Shown: piece by piece, positions 6,747 through 15,345 of the stretch
Layout of the letters: the number at the start of each line of letters is the position of its first letter
Numbering within the stretch: the stretch's first letter is position 1
Origin: Candidatus Dormiibacterota bacterium
Lineage (GTDB): Bacteria > Chloroflexota > Dormibacteria > Aeolococcales > Aeolococcaceae
Reading direction: 5' to 3'
DNA length: 46,595 bases
Assembly (NCBI GenBank): GCA_003132525.1
Contig: PKXZ01000016.1
Location: 1-46,595, forward strand
Made by a program: the position numbers and the translations under genes
The notes under the pieces: model-generated
Seen by the model: the letters and a program-made list of their open reading frames with translations, nothing else
What the model was told of the DNA's origin: nothing
Database searches by the model: none

Positions 6747-7660
6747 CCGATCGCGAGCAGCTGCTTGACGAGCTGAGACCGGTCGCGTTCGCGATCGCCT
6801 ACCGGATGCTCGGCAGCGTCTCCGAGGCCGAGGACATGGTGCAGGAGGCGTTGTTGCGCGTGCATCAAACCCTTGACGCGGGAGACGAGATTGCATCGCC
6901 GCGCGCATTCGTCGCCACAGTGACCACGCGGCTGGCGATCAACGAGTTGCGCTCCGCGCGCGCCCGTCGTGAAAGGTATGTCGGCGACTGGCTGCCAGAG
7001 CCGATCATCACCGACGCCAGCGATGATCCGGCCCGGCACGCCGAGACAAACGAGTCGCTGTCGCTGGCGATGCTCGTGCTCCTGGAGACGTTGTCGCCTG
7101 AGCAGCGAGCCGTGCTGCTGCTGCACGACGTGTTCGATTACGGGTATCCGGAGATTGCGACGATCGTCGGCAAGACCGAGACCAACGTGCGCCAGCTCGC
7201 CACCCGCGCGAGACGCCACGTCGAACAGCGCCGTCCTCGCTACCAAACCACTCGTGAGCAGCGCGACGAGCTGGCACGACGGTTCTTCGCGGCCGCCGAG
7301 CAAGGCGATCTCGCCGGGCTCGAGGCGTTGCTCGCTCACGATGTTCAGCTGACCGGCGACGGCGGCGGCAAGGCCCCCGCGCTCGCGCGGTCGCTGCGCG
7401 GGCGCGACCGCGTCGCGCGCACGCTGATCAACTGGGTCCGCTTGGCGGCGCGGCTTCCGGGCGTGTCGTTTCGCACCGTCGAAGTCAACGGCGGCCCGGG
7501 AGCCCTCCTTCTCGACGGCGAGCAGCAGCTGATCGGCGTATTGGGGCTCGATATCGCCGACGGTCAGATCACGAGCATCAGCTCGATCGTCAACCCCGAC
7601 AAGCTGAGGCACCTCGGGCCGGTCGCCGACATCGCATCGCTGCTGAGGTCAGCTCGATGA
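6743..7660 (+). CDS. ECF41-family RNA polymerase sigma factor with SnoaL-like C-terminal domain
   Basis: This 305-residue protein has sigma region 2 (residues 10-75, LRPVAFAIAYRMLGSVSEAEDMVQE), a linker with the family signature WLPEP (83-87), region 4 (105-160, LSPEQRAVLLLHDVFDYGYPEIA), then a SnoaL-like extension with the diagnostic motifs DGGGK (206-210) and NPDKL (284-288). These three motifs define ECF41, whose C-terminal domain controls activity in place of a separate anti-sigma factor. The GTG start overlaps the epimerase stop, so the two are translationally coupled. A matching promoter precedes the operon. The inducing signal is unknown for the family. Confidence 0.95.
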   Translation: MTDREQLLDELRPVAFAIAYRMLGSVSEAEDMVQEALLRVHQTLDAGDEIASPRAFVATVTTRLAINELRSARARRERYVGDWLPEPIITDASDDPARHAETNESLSLAMLVLLETLSPEQRAVLLLHDVFDYGYPEIATIVGKTETNVRQLATRARRHVEQRRPRYQTTREQRDELARRFFAAAEQGDLAGLEALLAHDVQLTGDGGGKAPALARSLRGRDRVARTLINWVRLAARLPGVSFRTVEVNGGPGALLLDGEQQLIGVLGLDIADGQITSISSIVNPDKLRHLGPVADIASLLRSAR

Positions 7661-7695
7661 CGGGGTGGACCTCACTGATAAGCGCACCTGGTCGG

Positions 7696-9045
7696 CTATG
7701 GCACGTATGCCTGCAGGTTTGGGCCCGCAACCAACAGTTCGCCATCCGCAAAAACAGGCTGGGCGAAGATCGGATCAGCGTATGAGAGTGTCTTGAGGAT
7801 CGTACCGTTGGCCTTGTTCATCAGATAGACGGCGCTCGTCCCACCGGTATCGTTGTAGGTCGGGACTGCGAGAACCCCACTGCCGTCGAGGCTGGGTGTA
7901 CCGACCACCGGGCCCGTGCTCAGCGGCTTCTCCCACACCACCGCACCGCTGGTCGTGAGCTCGTACATGCTCCCCGGAGGCGCGCCCGTCGTCGCGGCAT
8001 CGGCGCCGATGAAGAGGTGGGTGCCGTCGTAGTCGGCGGACCCGCCGCAGAACGCGAACCCTTTGGGAGCAAAGGGAATCCCCAGCTGTATCTGCCAGGC
8101 GGTGGAGGTTTGATTGGAGTTGAGCGACGCCTGTGTCAGCGCGTAGAACACACCATCCTTGTTGCAGGCGCCAACCATCGGCGTGGTTCCCATCATGAAC
8201 AGCGTTGGGCTGGCGTTGAAGTCGCTGTTCTTGCCATACAGCCCCGGTATCTGATATGCACCGAGACGGGCGAGCGTTCCACCCGCGAGCTTCACTATTG
8301 CTGTCGCGTCGGTTCCGGGCGTGCCGTTGTCGTCGCCAGTGGTGATGTACACCGAGCCATCGGGAGCGACCGCGGCCGCGGTGTAGACCGACGCGCCTTC
8401 AACTGTCGGGCTGCCGGACGTGTAGTACTTGCCCACTTGCTTGCCCGTATGTTGATTGAGCGACACGAGTCCGTCATTGCCCGCCTCGTCGCAGTCGGTC
8501 GCGATCCCATAGTAGATATCGCCATTGGCGACGGTGGGGCTTGCCCAGTTGTAGTAGGCAGGCTTCGTGCTCCCGACCAGCGTGCGCCAGACGGTGGCTC
8601 CCGTTGCAGCGTTCAGCGCGTACAGGTAGTGATCGGCGGCGCCGACATAGACCGTCAGCTTGCCGGTCACCGGGTCCTTGGCCACGGTGGCGCTCGAGAC
8701 GATGCCTGCCTTTGAGCAGTCCGAGATCTTCAACGACTTGGTCCACTTGATCGCGCCGGTGGTGGCGTTGATCGCGTAGAAGTCGCCGTTCTCCGACCCG
8801 ATGTAGACGACCCCAGCGTTGACAGCCGGCGAGGCATTGAGAGTCCCACTCGGTGTCCACGTCCATATCGAGTGCGCGCCGCTCGCGTTGGCGACGGTGA
8901 CCGTGGTTGCACTGGGAACGTACGACGCATGCGCCGGTCCCCCGAGATACGCAGGGTAATTGTTGAGGGCGGCTGCCATGACGCTCCCTGCGAAGGCGAC
9001 GCAACTCATGGCGGCAACTCCGGCCGCCGCAATGCGACGGATCAT
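7696..9045 (-). CDS. Secreted PQQ-like beta-propeller repeat protein
   Basis: This 449-residue protein has a Sec signal peptide (MIRRIAAAGVAAMSCVAFAGSVMA, cleavage after VMA). Repeated propeller blades follow, of the pattern VVYIGSENGDFYAINATTG and LTVYVGAADHYLYALNAATG, with following Trp in W-T-K/W-R. This is the WD-like repeat of PQQ-dependent dehydrogenases and BamB, without a recognisable PQQ active site. I start at ATG 9045 since the signal peptide begins there and the longer frame is basic nonsense. It is divergent from the membrane protein at 9126, with a palindrome between. Likely an extracellular or envelope scaffold; enzymatic activity is not supported. Confidence 0.82.
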   Translation of the reverse strand: MIRRIAAAGVAAMSCVAFAGSVMAAALNNYPAYLGGPAHASYVPSATTVTVANASGAHSIWTWTPSGTLNASPAVNAGVVYIGSENGDFYAINATTGAIKWTKSLKISDCSKAGIVSSATVAKDPVTGKLTVYVGAADHYLYALNAATGATVWRTLVGSTKPAYYNWASPTVANGDIYYGIATDCDEAGNDGLVSLNQHTGKQVGKYYTSGSPTVEGASVYTAAAVAPDGSVYITTGDDNGTPGTDATAIVKLAGGTLARLGAYQIPGLYGKNSDFNASPTLFMMGTTPMVGACNKDGVFYALTQASLNSNQTSTAWQIQLGIPFAPKGFAFCGGSADYDGTHLFIGADAATTGAPPGSMYELTTSGAVVWEKPLSTGPVVGTPSLDGSGVLAVPTYNDTGGTSAVYLMNKANGTILKTLSYADPIFAQPVFADGELLVAGPNLQAYVP

Positions 9046-9095
9046 GCGCGGCTGATGATGCCACTTGTGGTCGGAAGAGTTTGGTACGGTGCGTT

Positions 9096-9111
9096 GCAAA
9101 CAATTGTTTGC
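9096..9111. promoter_or_regulatory. Perfect 16-bp palindrome in the divergent promoter region
   Basis: GCAAACAATTGTTTGC is a perfect dyad, AT-rich in a GC-rich setting, lying between the divergent starts at 9045 and 9126. That is the expected form and place of an operator for a dimeric repressor controlling both genes. It also argues that the true start of the + strand gene is GTG 9126 rather than ATG 9081, which would place the operator inside the coding region. The cognate regulator is not visible nearby. Confidence 0.65.
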
Positions 9112-9125
9112 TACCATCCCGCCAC

Positions 9126-11117
9126 GTGATTGGCGATGCTCCCGACGGCGCCGCGCCCGCCGCACCGACGGCTGAATACGGCACGATTGCGACGCTGGTT
9201 CCCCGAGTCGCAGCCGCCAGTGTCCTGATCCTTGTCGTTGGCACCTTCGCGACCAACAATAACGAGACCGGCGACCTCAACCATCCGATGTACTTCGCGA
9301 TGCTCGCGGTGGGCGCGATCATCACTGCAGCCTTCGTGCGCAACCATCGCTCAACACAGTTTGATGTCGCGCTCGCAGTCCTCGCGGCGTGTGGCCTTGT
9401 GCTCGGGATTGAGGCAATAGAGCGCCCCCAGCTCATGGGCTACTGGGAGGGTTTCGGCAACGTCGTCGCCCTCGGAACGGTCCTCCTTGTGATCGTCTTC
9501 GGGACCATCCTGCGTCCTGCTCGCCTCCCAAGGGCTGTTCGCATCGCTCTTGCGGTGGTCGTGGTCGCCTGCTGTCTTTTCGACCTCCTTGGTGCGATAA
9601 GAACAGTCGATTACATGCCGCTCGTTGACAACAACCTGAATCAGGTCAACGACATGCTTGGACCCGCCGCCGGCAACGTGCCGGATGTCACATTCATTCC
9701 TGAATACACCGCGCTCTATGGCTGGCTGCTCGTTCCCTTCCAACACCTTCTCTCGCCTCTGGGACTTGTGGCTGCGATCGCCCTTATCCTCACGGTCCTC
9801 AGCATCGCAACGCTGGCGCTTGCAGTCTGGGTTGTCAGCCGCATGTTCAGGGCCTATCGATTCGTTCTTGCGATTGCGTTCGTGATCCCGATCACGCTGG
9901 TGACCTCGCATCTGGTGGGTGATTCGAGCTCGATTGTCAGCTTCGCTCAAGAGTTGCCAATCCGGCTCTTCGCGGGCTTTCTCATCGCCGCAGTCGGGCT
10001 GACGGATCTCGTCAATCTGTACCGCGGCACGCTGCGACCCTGGCACCTCGTGATCACGGGCATCGTCTCTGGAGTCGTCACGTGGAATTCGCAGGATTTC
10101 GGGCTCGCAGCGACTGCTGTCTACGGTCTCATGATCCTTTGCGGCGCAATGTCGTCCACTCGCGTGCGCGCTCTTGGCCTGTGGCTCGCAGGGTTGATCG
10201 TCGGTATCGCTTCCTACCCGCTGCTCCTGCTTGCCACGGGCTCGCGTCTCAACCTTGGTTACGTGGGTTTTTTTATCAAGTCAGCCGGATCATTGGGTCC
10301 GGCACCGATTCAGGTACCCGGCCCAGTCCTCATCGTCGCACCCGTCATCATCTGCTCGGCTGCCGCGGGATGGGCGCTGATGTGGTTTCGACACCGAAAG
10401 GGAGCGCTGCAAGACCCGATCCTGGATCGAGCCATGATCACGCTGACATTTGTCGGATCGTGGGCCATCATTGGCCTGCTGTATTACGTGAACCGCGCGT
10501 TCGCGGGGGGACAGCTGCAGACGCTGCTGCTCCTCTGTGGTGTGTGCATCGCGAGCTTGCTGGGGGTCGCGCTGCGCACCGATGAGTTCAAGGCTCTCTG
10601 GCAGCCGAGCGCCGGTTGGACAACGTGGACCTGGTGGTCAACCAAAGCGAGGCTGCTTCCGTTAGGGGTCTTCGTCTGCCTCTGCTTTGCGTCCACATGG
10701 CTCACCACGAATCCGATCCAGGCGGCACGCCTTCTGGGCAACCATCCGGCCATTGACAGCTATACCGGCTACGACATCCCTCAGATCACCGCTGCAGTTG
10801 ACGCTGCCAAGCGATTCACCGCTGAGCAGGGCGGGGAGCTGAACTATGTGGGTGAGAGCTTCAACTACATCTCTCTCGTGACCCATGTTCCGAGTGCCTC
10901 GCTGCTCTTCGGATTCCCATTTTCCATTCTGTACAGCGTCGCGCAGGAAAAGGTGATCCAGAAGCAATGCCAGTATCTCGTCGCCGACAAGCAGAAGCCG
11001 AAGTGGCTGGTACTGTCATTGAATGGAGTGACTGGGTTTGGCGACGATGTTTGCGGGCTCTATCAGACCGTGAACATCCCAGGACTCGAGCACGGCCAGC
11101 TTCAGGAGCTCAAGTAG
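9126..11117 (+). CDS. Large polytopic membrane protein, possible GT-C type glycosyltransferase
   Basis: With GTG 9126 the protein has 663 residues. It has roughly twelve hydrophobic helices (for example AAASVLILVVGTFA, VALGTVLLVIVFGTIL, LGLWLAGLIVGIASYPLLLLA), and a soluble C-terminal domain of about 130 residues ending GLEHGQLQELK. Large loops between early helices contain acidic residues (VDNNLNQVNDMLG, FIPEYTALYGW), reminiscent of polyprenol-sugar dependent GT-C enzymes, but no diagnostic motif is certain. It is divergent from one secreted propeller protein and convergent with another, so a cell-surface glycan or glycoprotein role is plausible. ATG 9081 would add 15 residues across the palindrome and is disfavoured. 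Confidence 0.7.
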   Translation: MIGDAPDGAAPAAPTAEYGTIATLVPRVAAASVLILVVGTFATNNNETGDLNHPMYFAMLAVGAIITAAFVRNHRSTQFDVALAVLAACGLVLGIEAIERPQLMGYWEGFGNVVALGTVLLVIVFGTILRPARLPRAVRIALAVVVVACCLFDLLGAIRTVDYMPLVDNNLNQVNDMLGPAAGNVPDVTFIPEYTALYGWLLVPFQHLLSPLGLVAAIALILTVLSIATLALAVWVVSRMFRAYRFVLAIAFVIPITLVTSHLVGDSSSIVSFAQELPIRLFAGFLIAAVGLTDLVNLYRGTLRPWHLVITGIVSGVVTWNSQDFGLAATAVYGLMILCGAMSSTRVRALGLWLAGLIVGIASYPLLLLATGSRLNLGYVGFFIKSAGSLGPAPIQVPGPVLIVAPVIICSAAAGWALMWFRHRKGALQDPILDRAMITLTFVGSWAIIGLLYYVNRAFAGGQLQTLLLLCGVCIASLLGVALRTDEFKALWQPSAGWTTWTWWSTKARLLPLGVFVCLCFASTWLTTNPIQAARLLGNHPAIDSYTGYDIPQITAAVDAAKRFTAEQGGELNYVGESFNYISLVTHVPSASLLFGFPFSILYSVAQEKVIQKQCQYLVADKQKPKWLVLSLNGVTGFGDDVCGLYQTVNIPGLEHGQLQELK

Positions 11118-11124
11118 ATCGCGG

Positions 11125-13428
11125 CTACGCGGCGGTGCCAATGGCAATGCCGTTGCCGAGCGTGGCGAGATACACGAAGCCGTCTGCCCCAGCCGCCAGC
11201 GATGTGGCGTTGCCGGCGACCTCGTCGAAGTACGGGTCATTGAACCCCGTCGGGGTTGGACACGACACCGCACATTGCGTCACCTGCACCTCCCAGAAGC
11301 TCGGCGTCGCGCCTCCGCTGGCCATGTACACATAGTCACCATTGACGTTCGTGTATGTCGCAAGCGGGCCACCCGGGCTGCTCGTCACCCATGTGGGCGG
11401 TGGACATGTGGGAGTACACGCGGCGGTGTCGATGTAACCAAGTCCATTGGTGTTGGAGATCCATACCACGCTTGGTGTGCTCGGATCCGCTGCAACCCAT
11501 CCACGCCCCGGCGAGACGGTGGTGTCCGCATACAACTCGGTCCACGGCGCGAATACGCCAGCGATGAACAGCGACTCCCAAACCGCGTGTGTTCCCTCGT
11601 CGTACATGAACACCGCACTGCCGTCGCTCGCCCATGCCAGGCTGACCCCATGCACGTCATTGGGCGAGACGGTCGGTCCCGACGAGCCGCTTGGCGGTGG
11701 GATAAGCGCCCAGGTGCCCGTGGTTCCCGTCGCGGTGAACGCATAGACGCCCTTCTTCTGAAACGCCGCGAGCAGCACGTAATCATTCGGGCCGGTGACT
11801 TGCGCCGCGAGCGCGATCGGCCGCATCGCGACGCCCGCTGGTAGCGAGAGCGATGTCCATGGACCTCCGGTCGCCCATGTAGCGTCATACCAGATCGAGC
11901 CGAGCGAGTTTGTGGCGCGATTGCCGCCGGAGATGATCAGCGCGGACGGCGACACGCTCGCGTCCCATGTCAACGCAAGACCGGTACTGCTGCCGGTGGT
12001 GAATCGCGGGGGTGCGACCGCACCGTCGACGTCGGTCATGTCATCCGTCGAGCCGATGACATTCCAGTCGGCGTCGCTGGCGGCAACGTTGGCGGGGTCT
12101 GCGGGGTCCACCGAAACACCGAGGTCGAACGTCGAGTCCAGTCCGGCGACCGCTGGGAGCCACGCAGGCGTCGCACCGGGAGCGTAGTCCCAGATCCCGG
12201 ATCGCCCCGAGACGAGCATCGCATCGGGAGCACCGCCGTTGCGTGACCCCAGCAGGATGCTCGAGCCCGCGAAGACGTCGGTGGTGTTCCCAGCGCAGAG
12301 AGTGCTCGTGGATGACGCGCAGCCGCCGATCATCGCCTCGGGACCGAGAAGGTCACCGGCGGTGCCTGCGCTGGATCCCTCCCACCACGGGGTGGAGGTG
12401 CCGTAGATGTTCGCCCCGACGCTGTCCGGCGGCACCAACCCTGTGATGACCACGTGCGTTCCGTTGACCATCAATTGCTCGACATCCTTGATGCCGTGCC
12501 CCGCGTACGTGGCCGCATACAGCACGTCAACAGGTGTCTCGCCGGCAACCGTCTCGTAGCCGGTCAGCGTGTACCAGTGTTGCGTTGAGTCCAGCACCAA
12601 CCATGCCGTTCCGTTCCAGTAGCCGATTCCGTTCGCTCCGGCCGCGTACACACGTGAACCGAGACTGAGCAGCTCCTGGACACCCGATGAGACCCCTTTC
12701 TTGGCGCTGATGACCTTGGTTCGCACCTTCGACCCGAGGCCGGTCACCTCGTCAACGCCCTCGCTCGCCCCGGCCCTGCTGATGACCGAGATGAAGGCGT
12801 CGCCCTTGCCATCGAGCGCCACCGAGTTGAGAAATGACGAGCACAGCGCCACGCACGACCACCCGGCCGCGGGGCTGACAGACTTGAGCGCCCAACGCTG
12901 CAGGCCGCGGCCGAAGGACGCCGCGTAGAGATAGGTGCCGTCGCTCGCAAGCAGCGCGCCGGTGGCGCGCGGATTCCCGTTCTGCCCCGGGAGATTCGTC
13001 CCGTCGAAGACTGGCGGTGCTGCACCTTTCCCCGACGGTGACTCCGTCCAGGTCACACCGTCATCGAGCGATACGGCGACGCCACCGTTGCTGCCGTCGC
13101 CGACCGCCGCGTACCAGGTGGTCCCGACGCTGAGGAGCGCCGCGACGTGATACCCGGACGCAGGGAGCCCAGCGTCCTGGGGCGTCCACGTCTGCCCATC
13201 ATTGACGGATCGGAAGAAGCCCTGGGTGTCGCCGCCGGCGACGACCGTCCCGGTGCTGGTGGATTGTGCGAGCACGCTGATGAAGCCTCCACCGCTCAGC
13301 CCCGAGTTCTGAAAGGTCGGACCCGTGCCGTCAGCGTGCGCCGGGTGACCCATGGGAACAAGCGCAAGGCACATGACCATCGCAACGCCCAGCGCGGGCC
13401 ATCGATGTGCCTGCCTCGAAACCCCCAC
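11125..13428 (-). CDS. Secreted BNR/Asp-box beta-propeller protein (sialidase-like fold)
   Basis: This 767-residue protein has a signal peptide (MGVSRQAHRWPALGVAMVMCLALVPMGHPAHA) and Asp-box repeats: SVNDGQTWT and SLDDGVTWTE near the N terminus, with weaker copies later (ASDGSAVFMYDEG). This is the S-x-D-x-G-x-x-W signature of sialidase/VPS10-type propellers and of many noncatalytic surface proteins. No catalytic Arg triad of sialidases can be identified, so enzymatic function is unsupported. The GTG start has GGAGG seven bases upstream. The stop lies eight bases from the convergent membrane protein. Very Gly/Ser/Thr-rich composition suits an extracellular structural protein. Confidence 0.8.
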   Translation of the reverse strand: MGVSRQAHRWPALGVAMVMCLALVPMGHPAHADGTGPTFQNSGLSGGGFISVLAQSTSTGTVVAGGDTQGFFRSVNDGQTWTPQDAGLPASGYHVAALLSVGTTWYAAVGDGSNGGVAVSLDDGVTWTESPSGKGAAPPVFDGTNLPGQNGNPRATGALLASDGTYLYAASFGRGLQRWALKSVSPAAGWSCVALCSSFLNSVALDGKGDAFISVISRAGASEGVDEVTGLGSKVRTKVISAKKGVSSGVQELLSLGSRVYAAGANGIGYWNGTAWLVLDSTQHWYTLTGYETVAGETPVDVLYAATYAGHGIKDVEQLMVNGTHVVITGLVPPDSVGANIYGTSTPWWEGSSAGTAGDLLGPEAMIGGCASSTSTLCAGNTTDVFAGSSILLGSRNGGAPDAMLVSGRSGIWDYAPGATPAWLPAVAGLDSTFDLGVSVDPADPANVAASDADWNVIGSTDDMTDVDGAVAPPRFTTGSSTGLALTWDASVSPSALIISGGNRATNSLGSIWYDATWATGGPWTSLSLPAGVAMRPIALAAQVTGPNDYVLLAAFQKKGVYAFTATGTTGTWALIPPPSGSSGPTVSPNDVHGVSLAWASDGSAVFMYDEGTHAVWESLFIAGVFAPWTELYADTTVSPGRGWVAADPSTPSVVWISNTNGLGYIDTAACTPTCPPPTWVTSSPGGPLATYTNVNGDYVYMASGGATPSFWEVQVTQCAVSCPTPTGFNDPYFDEVAGNATSLAAGADGFVYLATLGNGIAIGTAA

Positions 13429-13476
13429 CTCGGAACCTCCCTGCCTGAGACACGATGTCGCGGATCGACCGCACCG

Positions 13477-14295
13477 TCAAACGGACGCAGTGTAGCGCTG
13501 CCCCAAGCGTTCCGTGAGGAACGCCTCCCAGGTCTTGCGGTTCGCCGTCCCAACAGGCTCGAGTGGGCCGGCGACCACATTGCCACCGGCACGGATGACG
13601 CGCGCGGTCTTGCCACCGACCCAGATCGGAAAGAGCAGCCGGCGCCGATGGGCGGCGCGCAGGTAGGTCCTGATCAGGTCGACCATCCGATACATGCGGG
13701 GTCCACCCAGATCCGCCACGTATCCAGCCGGCTCGCCAAGCGCGAGTTCCACGAGCCTCGCCGCGACCTCGTCAACATCGACGGGCTGAAAGCGAAACCC
13801 CGCGGGGACCGGCACAAGCGGGAGCTTGGTCAGTCCACGGGCCACGATCAGGAACAGGTCGTAGAACTGCGTCGCGCGCAGCGTTGTCCACGGCAACCCG
13901 GACTCGGCGATCACCCGCTCCGCGTCCTGCTTGTTTCGGAAGTACGCGAACGGGAGCCGACCGAACCCGACCACAGGGATGCGGTCGGTGCCGACCACCG
14001 AGATGAAAACGATATGTGACGCGCCGGCGCGCGACGCCGCTCGCGCCAGAGTCTCGGTCATCTTGACGTCGTCCTTGAAGGAGCCCGCGCAATGGATGAT
14101 CGTGTCGATACCCGACGCCGCGCCGTCGACCCCCTCGCCGGTGAGCAGATCACCCCTCACGTAGATCACGCCATCCTCGGATGCGTGGCCGCGCCGGCTG
14201 AGCACGCGGACCTCGCGCCCAGCGCCGTGCAGATCCGCAACGACGCGACGGCCGAGCGTCCCGCTCCCACCGGTGACCAGGATTGGTGCCGTCAT
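13477..14295 (-). CDS. NmrA-like / atypical SDR NAD(P)-binding oxidoreductase
   Basis: This 272-residue protein opens with ILVTGGSGTLGRRVVADL, the glycine-rich dinucleotide site, followed by RGDL and a mid region HIVFISVVGTDRIPVVGFGRLPFAYFRNKQDAE, in which Y-F-R-N-K is a YxxxK-like element. It resembles NmrA/SDR5a oxidoreductases that use NAD(P)H or act as redox sensors. GAGGAGG precedes ATG 14295. It is divergent from an ECF sigma factor, and its upstream region carries a mirror-image ECF-type promoter. It is therefore the probable regulated partner, as in the epimerase-ECF41 pair at 5.8 kb. Confidence 0.88.
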   Translation of the reverse strand: MTAPILVTGGSGTLGRRVVADLHGAGREVRVLSRRGHASEDGVIYVRGDLLTGEGVDGAASGIDTIIHCAGSFKDDVKMTETLARAASRAGASHIVFISVVGTDRIPVVGFGRLPFAYFRNKQDAERVIAESGLPWTTLRATQFYDLFLIVARGLTKLPLVPVPAGFRFQPVDVDEVAARLVELALGEPAGYVADLGGPRMYRMVDLIRTYLRAAHRRRLLFPIWVGGKTARVIRAGGNVVAGPLEPVGTANRKTWEAFLTERLGQRYTASV

Positions 14296-14350
14296 GACGA
14301 GCCTCCTCACATCGCAATTCGGGCGCAACCGGCACCGGATGAGATCCTGC

Positions 14351-14377
14351 GGTCACATCTGGTGGGTTTCGCGGGTC
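14351..14377 (+). promoter_or_regulatory. ECF-type promoter for the sigma factor gene
   Basis: GGTCACA at 14351-14357, a spacer of exactly 16 bases, then GGTC at 14374-14377. This has the same geometry as the ECF41-type promoter at 5751-5777 and the one on the opposite strand at 14386-14412. The -10 lies 36 bases before ATG 14414, the same distance as in the first module. Consensus assignment is inference. Confidence 0.6.
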
Positions 14378-14385
14378 ACTGCTAT

Positions 14386-14412
14386 GACACGCCGTGATGA
14401 GGGAATGTGACC
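14386..14412 (-). promoter_or_regulatory. ECF-type promoter for the divergent oxidoreductase gene
   Basis: Read on the minus strand: GGTCACA at 14412-14406, exactly 16 bases, TGTC at 14389-14386. It mirrors the promoter at 14351-14377, so both genes of the pair can be fired by one sigma factor. The start codon of the oxidoreductase lies about 90 bases downstream. Confidence 0.6.
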
Positions 14413-14413
14413 G

Positions 14414-15298
14414 ATGAACGAGAACGAGTGGCTGGCGGAACGATTCGAGGCCGAGCGGAGCCACCTGCGCGCCGTAGCTTTCCGGATGCTCGGATCGCTG
14501 AGCGAGGCGGACGATGCCGTCCAGGAGTCCTGGCTTCGGCTGAGCCGCTCCGGCGCCGGCGGCGTCGACAACCTGGGCGGTTGGCTGACCACGATCGTGG
14601 CTCGGGTCTGCTTGAACATGCTCCGGACCCGGAACTCGCGCCGGGAGGAGTCGCTCGACGCCCGGGCGCCGGGGTTCGCCTTCGTCGACGCGGCCGGGAC
14701 CGATCCCGAGCACGAGGCGGTGATCGCCGACTCGGTCGGGTTGGCGCTGCTCGTCGTGCTCGAGACGCTCTCTCCGGCGGAACGACTCGCCTTCGTCCTC
14801 CACGACACATTCGCCGTCCCCTTCGACGAGATCGCGCCCATCGTCGGGCGGACCTCCGCCGCGGCACGCCAGCTGGCGAGCCGCGCACGCCGGCGTGTCC
14901 GCGGGTCGGCGGTGGTGCCGGCTGTGGACCTCGCCCGCCAACGCAAGGTCGTCGACGCGTTCATCGCGGCCTCGCGAAGCGGTGATATGAAGGCCCTGCT
15001 TGCGGTCCTCGACCCGGACGTCGTGCTCCGGGTCGACGCCGCCGCCGTGCCTCAGGGTTCGTCGAGGGAGCTGCGCGGTGCGGCCACGGTCGCCCAGGGC
15101 GCGCTCGCATTCTCGGCGCGCTCACGGTTCGCCCAACCGGCGCTCGTGAACGGGGCGGTTGGCGTGGTCATGGCTCCGCGAGGGCGTCTTTTCGGCGTCG
15201 GGGTGCTGACCATCCGGGCGGATCGAATCCTGGTAATGGACCTGGTTGCGGACCCCGATCGCCTGGCACGCATCGAACTGGCCGTTCTCGCGGATTGA
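14414..15298 (+). CDS. ECF sigma factor with SnoaL-like C-terminal domain (ECF41/ECF56-like)
   Basis: This 294-residue protein has region 2 at residues 15-75 (RAVAFRMLGSLSEADDAVQESWLRL), region 4 around 108-162 (LETLSPAERLAFVLHDTFAVPFDEIA), then a SnoaL-like domain starting at about 172. The end carries ADPDRLARIEL, matching the NPDKL-type motif of ECF41 in weakened form. The WLPEP and DGGGK motifs are absent, so it fits the sister group often numbered ECF56 better than ECF41 proper. GAGGGA precedes the ATG. It is divergent from an NmrA-type oxidoreductase through a shared promoter region. Control is presumably by the fused C-terminal domain, since no anti-sigma gene is near. Confidence 0.92.
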   Translation: MNENEWLAERFEAERSHLRAVAFRMLGSLSEADDAVQESWLRLSRSGAGGVDNLGGWLTTIVARVCLNMLRTRNSRREESLDARAPGFAFVDAAGTDPEHEAVIADSVGLALLVVLETLSPAERLAFVLHDTFAVPFDEIAPIVGRTSAAARQLASRARRRVRGSAVVPAVDLARQRKVVDAFIAASRSGDMKALLAVLDPDVVLRVDAAAVPQGSSRELRGAATVAQGALAFSARSRFAQPALVNGAVGVVMAPRGRLFGVGVLTIRADRILVMDLVADPDRLARIELAVLAD

Positions 15299-15345
15299 GG
15301 TCATCGGGGCTCGCTGTCATACAGTGCCGCTCACGGAGGTAGGAC

